Positions 36,464 to 48,013 of a DNA stretch of 64,000 nt are shown in pieces (position 1 is the stretch's first letter; each line of letters begins with the position of its first letter). The DNA is from Fidelibacterota bacterium (GTDB taxonomy: Bacteria > Fidelibacterota > Marinisomatia > SCGC-AAA003-L08 > D37C17). The DNA is taken from contig PANN01000025.1 of assembly GCA_002707645.1 (NCBI GenBank), positions 1 to 64,000 on the forward strand, written 5' to 3'. The notes beneath the pieces are model-generated. The model was not told where the DNA came from. It searched no databases and was given only the letters and a program-made list of their open reading frames with translations. A program made the translations under genes and the position numbers.

Positions 36464-39228
36464 TTCTCTATTACCATTCTAATTAACTTTGATTCATTAT
36501 AATCAGATTTTAATTCTGCAAAGTATAACCCAGAATTTAAATTTGATACCTGCCATAAAATTTCATTAAATTCATTATGTATAAGGTTCTCGGCATCCAA
36601 TCTATCAACAAGAATACCGGCAGCATCATATACTTTAATAGTTACCTTATTCGAGTTAAGTACAAAAAATCTAAATTTCGTAAATCCTTCTACAATTGGA
36701 TTAGGATAATTATATGCTTTAGATATATCAATTCCACCAATATCATTTTCTAAGCCTTCCCTTAATGTAGGACCAGAGACAACTGAATTATTAGAACTAT
36801 TAGAGTTAGGACTATGCCAATACGAATAATTTGAATTATAATTATCAAATATTAATAATCTATTTCCATTGATTAATGCAGCAGTATTATTTGAACTCCA
36901 ATTTGGAACGATACTTAATTTATCAGCTTGAGAATAACTAGGAATATTTATTTTTACATTACCTTCATTATCTAAGATTGATATTACTTCACCATTTTTA
37001 CAAATAATTTCTGGTTTATTATCATTATCTAAAATATCAACTATCAATGGAATACCTTCAAAAAACCCATGAATTGGAAAACCAGAACAAACAGATTCAT
37101 TAGCATTAAAACACTGCAGAGTATTATCTATAATTAATAATTTTTCATCATAACCATCTTGATCAATGTCACCAAGAGATAAAGCATCTTGAACTTCAAT
37201 CATTTCTTCTAAACTATTATAATAACCATTCGCATATTCTAGACCATTAATCAATTTTTCATTTTCAATATAAAAGTTTGAGTTTTCCGATAGAAAAAGA
37301 TTTGAATTTATATCAACTAAAATTCTTGAATCTTCATTTACAAAATCTAAATTTCCAAAATACAAATCATCTTGGACTAATTGATTAATATTATAATCAG
37401 AGCACATTTTATAAAGAATATTAGAATTATTAAAATAAATACACCCATTATTGCTATTTCCAATTACTGTAATGTTATCATCAATATATTTAGTATCAAA
37501 TAATGGATTTAAATTCGTAGCTATTTCAACAGTCATACTACTGCTAGCATTATCTTTGATCTCAAAGCTAATATTAGAATCGATATTTTCTGTAGTTTTA
37601 GAACTAGGGATACTTTGATTGTTAAATAAAATAGAATTATTTAAATAATTTTGATTTTCATATCCTTCGTAATTTATATATTGGTAAAAGTCATTTGATA
37701 AATACCAAAAATCTCCATTACTTCCCTTAGAAAAGTCGGTAAATAAGTAATAATTAGGATTTCCAATATGCTCTATCCCATCACCTTCTTCTAAAGAGAT
37801 TGACTTATTCATTAAATCATTATTAACTCCAGCTATATAATCTTCCGAGTTTGGTTCATCAATATGCCAAATTAAAATTCCTGACCCAGGTAATCCATAA
37901 TCATAATTTTCAACTCTCGTAATTACATTATATATATCATTAATCTCAAAAATATCGTGGCCATTTTCTATATTAAAAAATTCTACAATATCAAAAAAGC
38001 TTACAAACTCATCATTTTCTTCTAAATAGTTGTCATCAAATTCATTTTCAGCATTAATAATTTCTTCTATAGACATATTGGAATAATCACCATTTACATC
38101 TAATTTGTTATTTCTATTTTCCATTAAAAAATATTCATTATCAGAAATTTCAAATTTATAAATCTGATCAGATTGATTATCTATAGCATTAATATCTATT
38201 GATAAAGATTGATTTTGATACAAACTTTCTTGATTTTCAATAACATTAACCCATCCAAGAACATTTTGTGAAAGATTCGACCGTGTCCAAGGATTAGGTC
38301 GAGGAGGAATTATACCATTCATATTTGACCACCCAGTGTCCATTAAACCAAATTTACCAATTCTTGTATCACCTGTTTCTACATTAGACATTAGAGGAAA
38401 CCCAAAGTGAAATCCTAATAAATGAGCAAATAAACCAGTCATTCCAATTTGTATATCACAATACAAATTACTCAAATCATCTTCATCAACAAAACTTACT
38501 GGAAAAATATCTTCTATAACATCATAGAATATCCAATTAAGTGTTTCTGGTAAAACTATTCCTGATTGAATATTGTTAACACTTGTCCAAGAAGATGCAG
38601 AAACATTTTCTAGCATTAGAGGATCAATATAGGCACTTCTTATATCATATATGGTTGGATCGAATTCTTGAGAGGCTTCTTGTCCTAGACCCGCGTGAAA
38701 AACTACAAAAAGAATATCATTTAAATTAATATTATTGTTTTCAGTAAATTGTTCGATATCTAAAGAAGCTAATTCGATTGCATCAGAAAATAATGATCCT
38801 ATCTTTTGATCAGAAGTAGAATAGTAAGCCATTGATTCACTTAGCTCATATGTATTTTCTAACATATTTATTTCAAATGATATAAAATTATTAGTAATGG
38901 ATTCATAATAATTTTTCACTGCCAACATTTGCAAGCTAAAATATTCTGGATTATGTGGTGGCAAATCAATAACTAATTTAGAATTTTTATCGCATCTTTG
39001 AATATTAGGATAATTAATATAAGATAAATCTTCTAATGATAAAAATTTTCCATTGCCTGAAGTTTGGGAGTTATTATCCTCATCAAATTCAACCATTATT
39101 CCAATCATATTAGAGAAGTTAGAGTTTCTTGAATTTAAATTGATTTTTGATTTATTAACTTCTAATTCAAAATCATATGAATACACTAAATGAGAAAGTA
39201 ATAAAAAATAAAAATAGATTTTAATCAA
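36460..39228 (-). CDS. M6-family metalloprotease-domain protein with C-terminal T9SS type A sorting domain
   Basis: FAHLLGFHFGFPLMSN (degenerate HELGHxxG region), GKFGLMDTGWSN, GSGILIWHIDEP; tail AYNYPNPIVEGFTKFRFFVLNSNKVTIKVYDAAGILV...NSGLYFAELKS. Confidence 0.85.
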   Translation of the reverse strand: MIKIYFYFLLLSHLVYSYDFELEVNKSKINLNSRNSNFSNMIGIMVEFDEDNNSQTSGNGKFLSLEDLSYINYPNIQRCDKNSKLVIDLPPHNPEYFSLQMLAVKNYYESITNNFISFEINMLENTYELSESMAYYSTSDQKIGSLFSDAIELASLDIEQFTENNNINLNDILFVVFHAGLGQEASQEFDPTIYDIRSAYIDPLMLENVSASSWTSVNNIQSGIVLPETLNWIFYDVIEDIFPVSFVDEDDLSNLYCDIQIGMTGLFAHLLGFHFGFPLMSNVETGDTRIGKFGLMDTGWSNMNGIIPPRPNPWTRSNLSQNVLGWVNVIENQESLYQNQSLSIDINAIDNQSDQIYKFEISDNEYFLMENRNNKLDVNGDYSNMSIEEIINAENEFDDNYLEENDEFVSFFDIVEFFNIENGHDIFEINDIYNVITRVENYDYGLPGSGILIWHIDEPNSEDYIAGVNNDLMNKSISLEEGDGIEHIGNPNYYLFTDFSKGSNGDFWYLSNDFYQYINYEGYENQNYLNNSILFNNQSIPSSKTTENIDSNISFEIKDNASSSMTVEIATNLNPLFDTKYIDDNITVIGNSNNGCIYFNNSNILYKMCSDYNINQLVQDDLYFGNLDFVNEDSRILVDINSNLFLSENSNFYIENEKLINGLEYANGYYNSLEEMIEVQDALSLGDIDQDGYDEKLLIIDNTLQCFNANESVCSGFPIHGFFEGIPLIVDILDNDNKPEIICKNGEVISILDNEGNVKINIPSYSQADKLSIVPNWSSNNTAALINGNRLLIFDNYNSNYSYWHSPNSNSSNNSVVSGPTLREGLENDIGGIDISKAYNYPNPIVEGFTKFRFFVLNSNKVTIKVYDAAGILVDRLDAENLIHNEFNEILWQVSNLNSGLYFAELKSDYNESKLIRMVIEK

Positions 39229-39231
39229 GTT

Positions 39232-41115
39232 TTATAACCCCATAGATAATGAGAAAAACATAGTATTTTCTCTTGGGTGACCCTTATCACCTGCTGTATA
39301 ACCAAAATCAAAGCCATAATTATTAAAATTTAAACCTGCTCCAAAAGTTGGATTTTTTATATCACCTTCTAAATCATAAATAAACCCAAGTCTCATAACA
39401 AAATTTTGAGTGTATTCCCACTCAAGACCAAAATTATAAATCATTTCTTCTAATTCATCTTTAAATTCTCTTTGATCACCGGTTCCTTTTTCAAAATTTC
39501 CATGAGCATTATATATTCCATATTCTGAATCTGAAAAATTATATCGACCATTATCATTTACAACAATATCATAATGAGCTTCACCATTTTCAGGTTCTTC
39601 CATTAATCCATTAAGCTCTTGATTATCGCAAATATAATTTTGATCAAAATCACATGAAGGATCAAATACATCGAAATCACCTAGACCATCATGAGGCATA
39701 TCAATATATGATAGTTCATCAAAATTATCATTTTGATTCATTATCCAAGTTGGATCATTGAAAGAACCTAAATTAGTCGGTTCCATATAAGATTCTCCTT
39801 CTGAGTCATAACATAGTGAATATCCGTGCCAATCAACATTAACACCTTCTGCATATACATTGCCTCCATATGGAGTATAAACTTCATCACAAAAACCTGA
39901 ATAATTTGGTATATATATAATTTGATCATCCATTTTACTTATTTTTCCAGATAAGGCAGTCAGATTATTTTTTACAAACCAATCAATAGATGTTAAATAT
40001 TCTCCATCAAGAGCAGACAAATTATTATTTTCTATGTCATCAAAAAGAAGACCTTCGCTCCAAAAATCTGCATATTCTCCTAAAGCATTATCTAAACTTG
40101 ACAATGTTGCATATAAATTTTCATTATTAATATAATCAAAATTAGAAATTTCATAGTACCCACCTATACGATTATCTCTTGAAGTACCAAATGAAGATAC
40201 AATATCTTTATCAATAGTAGATTGGCCACACGGGTCTTCACAAAGATCATAATCTCCGCCATAATACCAATCATCAAGCCATGCGGTAACAACACCTTTA
40301 TACCAGGGATCAATATGGGATTCTTCTTTACTACCACTTATTAATCCATCACCATTCCAATCCATTGCAGGATAAGAAGCTACTAGTAATTTATTTGCAT
40401 CAAATAATAGATTAATCTTATTAATTCCATCATCATATAATTGAGAGTAAATTCCAAACTTCATATTTGTTGGTGCAGGATCTGCTTGTTGACTATCTAT
40501 AAAATCAATTGGTGGGCCTATATTTTGAATAGAAAATCCAAACTGATGTTGCATATTACTACCAAACTTTTGCAAATATCCTATATCAAAAGCAAAGTCT
40601 GTAGAATATGGATCACCTGTCTCACCTTGAACAACATCATCAGCTAACTTTTGATAAAAAACTTTAAAATTCATACCAACAGATTTATCTTCTGCAATTT
40701 GAGTTCCATAGCTTAGATTAAATGCCATCATATAACTTTTAAATAAATTAGTAGCATTACCTTGTGCATCCATACCTTGCTGCTCGCCTAAATTAAGATA
40801 TATCAAATGACCTCCAAATGTTCCAAGTCCAGGAACAGATTGCCTGTATGCTAAAAAATCATAAAAAATATCATCAGCTAAATTTGGTAGCCAATTTACA
40901 TGCTGCATAACGACTTCTTTTCCTCTTAAAAAACCTAGCCCGGCAGGATTATAATATGAAGCGTACGCATCATCAACTTTAGCAACCTGAGCTTCTCCTG
41001 CTCCTGCAGCAGATGAACCCGGGTTAATTAATAAAAAAACAGCTCCTGCTTCACCAACTGAAAAAGCTTTTGAAATAAGCAATATTGTAAATAAAAATTT
41101 TATTCTATTCTTCAT
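39232..41115 (-). CDS. PorV/PorQ-like outer-membrane protein with a large central insertion (start chosen at MKNRIKF)
   Basis: GEAGAVFLLINPGSSAAGAGEAQVAKVDDAYASYYNPAGLGFLRGKEVVMQHVNWLPNLADDIFYDFLAY; C-term FVMRLGFIYDLEGDIKNPTFGAGLNFNNYGFDFGYT. Confidence 0.85.
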   Translation of the reverse strand: MKNRIKFLFTILLISKAFSVGEAGAVFLLINPGSSAAGAGEAQVAKVDDAYASYYNPAGLGFLRGKEVVMQHVNWLPNLADDIFYDFLAYRQSVPGLGTFGGHLIYLNLGEQQGMDAQGNATNLFKSYMMAFNLSYGTQIAEDKSVGMNFKVFYQKLADDVVQGETGDPYSTDFAFDIGYLQKFGSNMQHQFGFSIQNIGPPIDFIDSQQADPAPTNMKFGIYSQLYDDGINKINLLFDANKLLVASYPAMDWNGDGLISGSKEESHIDPWYKGVVTAWLDDWYYGGDYDLCEDPCGQSTIDKDIVSSFGTSRDNRIGGYYEISNFDYINNENLYATLSSLDNALGEYADFWSEGLLFDDIENNNLSALDGEYLTSIDWFVKNNLTALSGKISKMDDQIIYIPNYSGFCDEVYTPYGGNVYAEGVNVDWHGYSLCYDSEGESYMEPTNLGSFNDPTWIMNQNDNFDELSYIDMPHDGLGDFDVFDPSCDFDQNYICDNQELNGLMEEPENGEAHYDIVVNDNGRYNFSDSEYGIYNAHGNFEKGTGDQREFKDELEEMIYNFGLEWEYTQNFVMRLGFIYDLEGDIKNPTFGAGLNFNNYGFDFGYTAGDKGHPRENTMFFSLSMGL

Positions 41116-41137
41116 TTTATCATCTCCTTTATATTTA

Positions 41138-41167
41138 AAAAAAAACCGGGCTATACTAAACCCGGTT
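41138..41167 (-). terminator. intrinsic terminator downstream of the mla/glyA-side operon
   Basis: Minus strand AACCGGG-TTTAGTATAG-CCCGGTT followed by T-run. Confidence 0.85.
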
Positions 41168-41347
41168 GAAGTTATAGTATTGCCAATACGGAAACTATTA
41201 AAAAAACACACATCTTTTTTTCAATCAAAGTAACCTATTAACAATTAACTATAACTATACTCCTTTTTAAATACTTTTCTAATTTATATAAATCTAACTA
41301 TATATACAAACTCTATTATTTTATAATACTGTAATATCAGTTTGTTC

Positions 41348-42259
41348 CTATTTCTTTTTTGCTTCAAACCATGCTCTTAAATATTTGGCTGGATTATTTT
41401 TAACATCATCTAATATTAATCTCGCATCTAAGACTAATCCATTTATATTATCATAGAGCTCATCATTATTTAATAATTTAGACAAAGAACCATTACCATT
41501 ATTTAAATTTTTAATGATTCCATTTACATCTAATAAAATTTCATCAATCTCATTTGAAATGGATGGCATCTTCTCCATAAATAAATTGAAATTATCAACA
41601 GAATTACTTAGTTTATTTTTTTCACCATCTAATAAACTATTTAAATTATTAGAAATATCATCAATATTAGAAATAATATTACTTAAACTTTGTTTATCTT
41701 CACTTGAAATTATATTTTTATTTATAGTAATAAATTCTTCTAATTGTTTTGTCGCAGATTCAATATTAGAAATAGTATTAACTATTTGTTTTTTTTGTTC
41801 ATTTCCAAAAGTTTGATTTAACCTATTAGCAACGTCGCCAATATCTTTAGTAAGGGAAGCAACCTCAGCATTTTTGCCCGCAATAGTTTCACTGTCAAGA
41901 ATAAATTTATTATTATCCTTGCCTGGATAAATAGATATAAATTTACTACCCATAATATCAGTTTGAGTAATTTCTATTTTTGAATCAATAGGAATTTTAA
42001 ATGCAAAATCATTATCAATAGTAAGTTCTACCACTATTTTCTCGCCAATAATTCTTGTACCAGTCACTCGACCTATTCTTTTACCTAACATCCTAACATC
42101 ATCGCTTACATCTAGTCCCTGTAAATCATTAAAAACGACGTTAAAAATAAAATTTGATTTTTGAAAGGATTCATCCTGTAAGAATCTAATTCCATAAAAG
42201 AATATGCATACAGATACAAATACTACAACACCTACTATACTTAATTTATTATATTTCAT
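41348..42259 (-). CDS. mlaD: MlaD/MCE family protein
   Basis: FNVVFNDLQGLDVSDDVRMLGKRIGRVTG...VELTIDNDFAFKIPIDSKIEITQTDIMGSKFISIYPG. Confidence 0.92.
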   Translation of the reverse strand: MKYNKLSIVGVVVFVSVCIFFYGIRFLQDESFQKSNFIFNVVFNDLQGLDVSDDVRMLGKRIGRVTGTRIIGEKIVVELTIDNDFAFKIPIDSKIEITQTDIMGSKFISIYPGKDNNKFILDSETIAGKNAEVASLTKDIGDVANRLNQTFGNEQKKQIVNTISNIESATKQLEEFITINKNIISSEDKQSLSNIISNIDDISNNLNSLLDGEKNKLSNSVDNFNLFMEKMPSISNEIDEILLDVNGIIKNLNNGNGSLSKLLNNDELYDNINGLVLDARLILDDVKNNPAKYLRAWFEAKKK

Positions 42260-42263
42260 ATAT

Positions 42264-42989
42264 TCACTCTTTTCCTAATATAAAAGATTTTATATACTTA
42301 TCTTTAGAAGAATTTAAATCTTTTGGACTACCATCAAAAATAATATTACCATTTTTTAACATAATCACTCTTGAAACAAATTCATTTACAATTTTCATTT
42401 CATGAGTAACTATAATTGATGTTATTTTTTTACTATTCTTTATCGATTGCATTAATTTAATAATTTTACCTGTATTTATAGGATCTAAGCCCGTAGTTGG
42501 TTCGTCATAGAGAATATAGGTTGGTCTAATCGAAATTGCCCTTGATATACCAACTCTTTTTTTCATTCCTCCTGACAAATCATTTAGATATAAATGATCT
42601 ATATGAGATAAATTAACTAAATCTAATGATTCTATTACTCTCTTTTCTTTTTCATCGGTATCCAACGATGTATTATTATCCAATGAAATTAAAATGTTAT
42701 CTTTTATAGAAAGAGAATCAAATAAAGCACCAAATTGAAAGACCATAGACATATTTTTTCTTACCAATTGTAAATCAGAAAATGATAATTCATTTATAAT
42801 TTTTTTGTCTATAATAACTTGTCCACTATCTGGCATCATTAACCCATTGAAATGTTTTAATAACACACTTTTTCCTTCTCCACTTTGTCCAATAATTGCT
42901 ACTGATTCTCCTGTTTTAATTTTAAAAGATATATTATTTAATATATCTTTAGAAGAAAATGATTTTGAAATATTTTTAAATTCTATCAT
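42264..42989 (-). CDS. mlaF: ABC transporter ATP-binding protein, MlaF-like (true start MIEFKNISKSF; the longer ORF overlaps mlaE out of frame)
   Basis: GQSGEGKSVLLKHFNGL; DLSGGMKKRVGISRAI; ILYDEPTTGLDPI. Confidence 0.93.
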   Translation of the reverse strand: MIEFKNISKSFSSKDILNNISFKIKTGESVAIIGQSGEGKSVLLKHFNGLMMPDSGQVIIDKKIINELSFSDLQLVRKNMSMVFQFGALFDSLSIKDNILISLDNNTSLDTDEKEKRVIESLDLVNLSHIDHLYLNDLSGGMKKRVGISRAISIRPTYILYDEPTTGLDPINTGKIIKLMQSIKNSKKITSIIVTHEMKIVNEFVSRVIMLKNGNIIFDGSPKDLNSSKDKYIKSFILGKE

Positions 42990-43759
42990 AATAATAAGGC
43001 TGCTAAAATATAATCTAGTAACATTATAGCTACACAGGATACTACAACACTTGATGTTGTGGACTTCCCTACACCTGCTGCACCACCCTTTGTGTAGAAA
43101 CCATAAAAACATGATATGGATGTAATAGCCATTCCAAAAGACAAACCTTTTATTATTCCATACCAAGCATCCCATGGTTTAAACCATGTTTTAAAACCTT
43201 TCATAAATTGATAAGTATCAATGTCTAGAGAGGTTGCTGCAGCAAAAACTCCTCCTGATATACCAAAAACATCAGCTATAATTATTAAAACAGGGAACAT
43301 AATAAAACCTGCTAATACTCTTGGAAATACTAAATATGCAATTGGATCAAGTGACAGGGATTCTAAAGCATCAATTTGTTCTGTTACTCTCATCGTTCCT
43401 AATTCGGCTGCAATTGTTGCACCAATTCTACCTGCTAGAACTAAAGAAGTAATAACTGGAGCCAGCTCTAGTAACATTGTCTCACCAACAAGACTTCCTA
43501 TAATCCATTTTGGGGTAATAGAAGATTCCATCTGATATCCTGCTTGAACGGATGAAACCATACCAGTAAAAAAACTTGTTAAAATAACAATTGGAATTGA
43601 TTTAGTTCCAATAATAATCATTTGATCAATTGAATTAGAAAAATAAACAGGCCAAGAACTATATGATCGAAAAACATTTACAATTAACATTATAAATTTA
43701 CCAAATTCTTCGAATAAAGATATTATCTTCTTTAAAGGATATTTTAATAATGAATACAT
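42986..43759 (-). CDS. mlaE: MlaE family ABC transporter permease
   Basis: IVILTSFFTGMVSSVQAGYQM; LAGRIGATIAAELGTMRVTEQIDALESLSLDPIAYLVFPRVLAG. Confidence 0.95.
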   Translation of the reverse strand: MYSLLKYPLKKIISLFEEFGKFIMLIVNVFRSYSSWPVYFSNSIDQMIIIGTKSIPIVILTSFFTGMVSSVQAGYQMESSITPKWIIGSLVGETMLLELAPVITSLVLAGRIGATIAAELGTMRVTEQIDALESLSLDPIAYLVFPRVLAGFIMFPVLIIIADVFGISGGVFAAATSLDIDTYQFMKGFKTWFKPWDAWYGIIKGLSFGMAITSISCFYGFYTKGGAAGVGKSTTSSVVVSCVAIMLLDYILAALLL

Positions 43760-43801
43760 ATTATATAATATTATTAAATATTAATAAGAATAAATAGAAA
43801 T

Positions 43802-45094
43802 TTAAATAGTAGAATAGAGACTAAAAGAACTACATAATTCCTCAACAGATGATTTAACTTTACTTATATTTTTATCATCTTCTATATTAGATAGAACCGA
43901 ATCTATTAAATCTGCAATCTTCCTCATTTCATCGCTACCCATCCCTCTTGTAGTTACAGCTGGAGTACCAATTCTTATTCCGCTTGTTACTAGTGGAGAT
44001 TTTCGATCAAAAGGAACCATGTTTTTATTTGCAGTTATACCTGCTTCTTCAAGTTTTTTCTCAGCTAATTTACCAGTTATATCTCTATTCGACAAATCAA
44101 TCAAAACTAAGTGGGTATCTGTTCCATTTGAAACTAAATCATAACCTTTTAATTTTAATTCCTCAGCTAAAACTTTAGAATTTGAAACGATATTATTACA
44201 ATATATTTTAAATTCTGGCTCTAGGGCTTCTTTAAAAGCTATTGCCTTTCCAGCTATTGAATGCATCAATGGTCCTCCCTGTATTCCAGGCATTACAGAC
44301 TTATCTAGTAGTTCTGAAATCATTTTAACCCTACCAGATTTAGGAGCAACAACTCCCCATTTATTCTCAAAATCTTTTCCTGCAATTATGATACCACCTC
44401 TAGGTCCGCGAAGTGTTTTATGTGTAGTAGAAGTAGCAACATGACAAAAAGGCCATGGTGAAGGATGAACTCCTGATGCAATAAGCCCAGATGGATGAGC
44501 TATATCAGCCATAAGATATGAATCTACTGTATCTGCAACTTCTCTAAATTTTTCAAATTCTATATATCTAGGATAAGCACTTCCTCCGCAAATAATTAAT
44601 TTTGGCTTATGTTCTCTTGCAATTTTTAAAACATTATCAAAATTTACTCTTCCTGTTTTTTTTTCTAATCCATATGAAACAAAGTCATAAAATTGACCGG
44701 AAAAATTTACTTTACTTCCATGAGTCAAATGTCCACCATGTGCTAAATCTAGACCCATTACTTTATCACCCGGATTTAGCATTGTTAAATAAACAGCCAT
44801 ATTTGCCTGAGATCCTGAATGTGGCTGGACATTTGCATATTCAGCATTAAATAGTTTCTTCAATCTATATCTTGCAATGTTTTCAACTTCATCAACTGCT
44901 TCACATCCACCATAATATCGTTGACCTGGATATCCTTCAGCATACTTATTAGTTAAAATACTACCCACAATATTTAGCACATTAGTACTAGTAAAATTTT
45001 CAGATGCTATAAGCTCTAGAGTGTTTCTTTCTCTCTTAAGCTCTTTTTCAATGCAGTTGTATAATTCTAAATCATATTCTTTAATCTTTTTCAT
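43802..45094 (-). CDS. glyA: serine hydroxymethyltransferase
   Basis: [38 protein letters not shown] (PLP Lys), [12 protein letters not shown]. Confidence 0.98.
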   Translation of the reverse strand: MKKIKEYDLELYNCIEKELKRERNTLELIASENFTSTNVLNIVGSILTNKYAEGYPGQRYYGGCEAVDEVENIARYRLKKLFNAEYANVQPHSGSQANMAVYLTMLNPGDKVMGLDLAHGGHLTHGSKVNFSGQFYDFVSYGLEKKTGRVNFDNVLKIAREHKPKLIICGGSAYPRYIEFEKFREVADTVDSYLMADIAHPSGLIASGVHPSPWPFCHVATSTTHKTLRGPRGGIIIAGKDFENKWGVVAPKSGRVKMISELLDKSVMPGIQGGPLMHSIAGKAIAFKEALEPEFKIYCNNIVSNSKVLAEELKLKGYDLVSNGTDTHLVLIDLSNRDITGKLAEKKLEEAGITANKNMVPFDRKSPLVTSGIRIGTPAVTTRGMGSDEMRKIADLIDSVLSNIEDDKNISKVKSSVEELCSSFSLYSTI

Positions 45095-45098
45095 TTTT

Positions 45099-45536
45099 CT
45101 ATATTTCTATTAAATTAATTCGTTCTTGATGACGACCACCTTCAAATTCTGTGTTTAACCAAGTATCAACAATTTCTAAAATTATATTATAATCTGTCAT
45201 TCTTGCACCAAGAGCTAATACATTTGCATCGTTATGCTTTCTACTCATTTCAGCATAAACTGAAGTATTGCATAAAGCAGCTCTTACACCTTTGACTTTA
45301 TTTGCTGCAATAGACATTCCAATTCCGCTTCCACAAATAACAATACCTTTATTTACTTTATTATTTGCTACCATTGTTCCTACTTTATGTCCATATGAAG
45401 GATAATCAACAGAATCTAATGAGTTTGTACCTACATCAAACAAATCATATCCTTTTTTAATTAAATATAACTTTAAATTTTCTTTTTCTTTAAAGGCTGC
45501 GTGATCGCATCCTATAGCAATTTTATATTTCATCAA
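45099..45536 (-). CDS. rpiB: ribose-5-phosphate isomerase B
   Basis: [67 protein letters not shown]-like. Confidence 0.96.
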   Translation of the reverse strand: MMKYKIAIGCDHAAFKEKENLKLYLIKKGYDLFDVGTNSLDSVDYPSYGHKVGTMVANNKVNKGIVICGSGIGMSIAANKVKGVRAALCNTSVYAEMSRKHNDANVLALGARMTDYNIILEIVDTWLNTEFEGGRHQERINLIEI

Positions 45537-45537
45537 T

Positions 45538-46800
45538 CTACCTTTTAGAAATTACTTTTCTATTTAACCATTTGTAACAATCTGAACCTTTCAAATTTGA
45601 ACATTCCTTATTGGAAGGTGATAATTCGCTGAATTTTTCTGCGTTTAAAAACCAATCACCTTTTGTAGTGATAAAATTTTCTAATTGATTTATATATACT
45701 TTAGCATTTAAATATCCATTATCATACGACGTATTGTAATCTTCCCAAGCTAAATCATAGACTAAGCGATCACAAAAATCAACTTCATCATTTATATTAT
45801 ACTCAACTAAAGCAACTAATAATTCAGCTCGCTGAAAATAACATTTCCCTGTTGATATTTTTAATGCAATAGATTTATTTACCCAATTATATCCTTTTTT
45901 AAATTCACCTATAGTCATACATAAATCAGCAATCTCTAGTAAAGTATTTACATTTTTACTATCTAACTCTCCTAATTTTTCAAGATATTGTAAAGCTTGA
46001 CTTTCCTGGTAAGAATTAATATATGCATTAGAAATTACTTTTAATAATCTCTTATTACTATCATCATAAACCATTAATTCATTGCATACCTCAATTGCTA
46101 GCTCATTATTTCCTTTTTCAATTAATCCCTCTGCATAATCAAGACCATACTGTATATTTCTTTTATCACCATTCCATCTCTCTTTATCAATTTCAATTTC
46201 ATCTTTTCCTAATTTGCCATATGCTATTTTCTTTTCTGAAATTGCTTTTTTATTTTCCGAATCTAAGTTTAACCAAACCTCTAAAATTCTTAGCTGTTCT
46301 TCAAACATTTCATTTTTTTTATAGGTATCATTCATACGTTCTAAAGCACGAACATTTTCTGGATTAATTTCAAGTAATCTTTCAATAAAATATAACTGCT
46401 CCTGAATATTATTTAACTTTCCAGCATTCCAAGCAGCATACTCTAATAAAACTTCATCATTTGGGTTAGTTTTTAGACCTTGATTAAATGCCCATGATGC
46501 ACTATCTGGTTTTCCAAGCTCTATAAAAGATCTTCCCATATATCTATACATTTTTTCTTCTTCACCATTTATACAACCACAATAGATGGCTGTTTTGTAT
46601 TGATCAACACATCCTCTGTAATCTTTACCTTTCCAATTAGTTGATGCAAAACTTAAAAAGAGACTACAATCAGTTTCTCCATCAAAATCCATATCGCATT
46701 GAGGTTCGAACACTTCTTCATAATTATCATATGAAAAAAGTATACTGAACATCAATAAAAATATTTTTGTATACCTATACATTTTATTTATTCCTTTCAT
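45538..46800 (-). CDS. TPR-repeat protein
   Basis: Repeated AWNFNQGLKTNPNDEVLLEYAAW / LLEINPENVRALERMNDTY / YLEKLGELDSKNVNTLLEIADL helices. Confidence 0.78.
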   Translation of the reverse strand: MKGINKMYRYTKIFLLMFSILFSYDNYEEVFEPQCDMDFDGETDCSLFLSFASTNWKGKDYRGCVDQYKTAIYCGCINGEEEKMYRYMGRSFIELGKPDSASWAFNQGLKTNPNDEVLLEYAAWNAGKLNNIQEQLYFIERLLEINPENVRALERMNDTYKKNEMFEEQLRILEVWLNLDSENKKAISEKKIAYGKLGKDEIEIDKERWNGDKRNIQYGLDYAEGLIEKGNNELAIEVCNELMVYDDSNKRLLKVISNAYINSYQESQALQYLEKLGELDSKNVNTLLEIADLCMTIGEFKKGYNWVNKSIALKISTGKCYFQRAELLVALVEYNINDEVDFCDRLVYDLAWEDYNTSYDNGYLNAKVYINQLENFITTKGDWFLNAEKFSELSPSNKECSNLKGSDCYKWLNRKVISKR

Positions 46801-48013
46801 TTACAAACCATTTTTCTCCACTTACCAAAGATAAAATGACTTGATAATAATTTTCATCTTTATAAATATTATTGGCAAAATTTTTACTACCAAATTTAAA
46901 TGAAATATCTAAAAAGTTTTTAGTACTGAAATAATTTATTCCAAAACCAAGAGTTATACCTTGATCTGAAATTTGAAAATCATTTAAATCATATTTTTTT
47001 TCATACAATCCCATTTTAAATATAGACTTGCTAATTTTTAAATTTGGCTTCTTGTAATCAATAATATATACACCAAGATGATTAGATTTTATACTATTAA
47101 CATTACTGTTTAGAATATTTAAAAAATCATAACTATTAAATGAGTTATAATAATGATTTTCATAAATGACTCCAATTGTATTACTGAATTTATATTTCAT
47201 TCCAAAATCTCTTTCATACAGATTATTGTTTATATAATAATTTTCTGTATTTAAGCTCCCCAAGGTATCAAAATAGGGCGTAAAACTAATATCTAATGGT
47301 TTTGATTGGCTATAAGACAAAACAAATTCATATTTCTCTAAATTATATCTAAACTCTAAATTATATTTTTCAGATGAGTATTCCTGATTATTGATAAATG
47401 ATTCTGTATTATTAAAATCATATGATATGTTTTCATCGCTATCAAAGCTCACATTATATAAATTTAAAAAATACTTATATTCGCTAGAACCAAACAATTT
47501 ACTCCATTTAAATCCAAAAGAAATTTTATCAGTTATTTTTGATGAATATAAAAGAAAAAATTCTGATATTCCTCCATTAAATGAATAATCCGTATTATAT
47601 GCAAGTGGTTGACCAGTTGGTGAACTTTGGCTAGGAATAAATACATAATCTAATTCAGAAATATCTATATTAGACCTTAGCAAAGGATTCATACCTAATG
47701 AAACCGCTTTATTATTACCAACAGGGAAAGCAAAAGATAACATCTTAAAATTATTAGAGACTAGATTATCAGAATCTAAAGAGTAATTATGCACATCTAT
47801 TGACATTATTAAGTTTGAAAAAGATGATTTCCAAAATGAAGATGGAGAAGAAAAACTAATTCTATCGGAATAACCGTTAAAAAACTTTGAATCTGCTAAA
47901 CCTATAGATGAAGCATCATATGTATTAATATAATCACCAAAACCATTTAACGATGTCGTTGATGTTTGAGAAAATAAAAAAGTAAATAATATATATATGC
48001 AAGCAAACTTCAT
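46784..48013 (-). CDS. outer-membrane beta-barrel-like protein, uncharacterised
   Basis: Signal peptide; GFGDYINTYDASSIGLADSKFFNGYSDRISFSSPSSFW; alternating beta pattern. Confidence 0.6.
   Translation of the reverse strand: MKFACIYILFTFLFSQTSTTSLNGFGDYINTYDASSIGLADSKFFNGYSDRISFSSPSSFWKSSFSNLIMSIDVHNYSLDSDNLVSNNFKMLSFAFPVGNNKAVSLGMNPLLRSNIDISELDYVFIPSQSSPTGQPLAYNTDYSFNGGISEFFLLYSSKITDKISFGFKWSKLFGSSEYKYFLNLYNVSFDSDENISYDFNNTESFINNQEYSSEKYNLEFRYNLEKYEFVLSYSQSKPLDISFTPYFDTLGSLNTENYYINNNLYERDFGMKYKFSNTIGVIYENHYYNSFNSYDFLNILNSNVNSIKSNHLGVYIIDYKKPNLKISKSIFKMGLYEKKYDLNDFQISDQGITLGFGINYFSTKNFLDISFKFGSKNFANNIYKDENYYQVILSLVSGEKWFVNERNK

Noticed and set aside
42990-43175. Upstream extension of the mlaF ORF (MGCLVWNNKRFVFW...)
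   Set aside because: It overlaps mlaE out of frame; a proper start (MIEFKNISKSF) exists at 42989.
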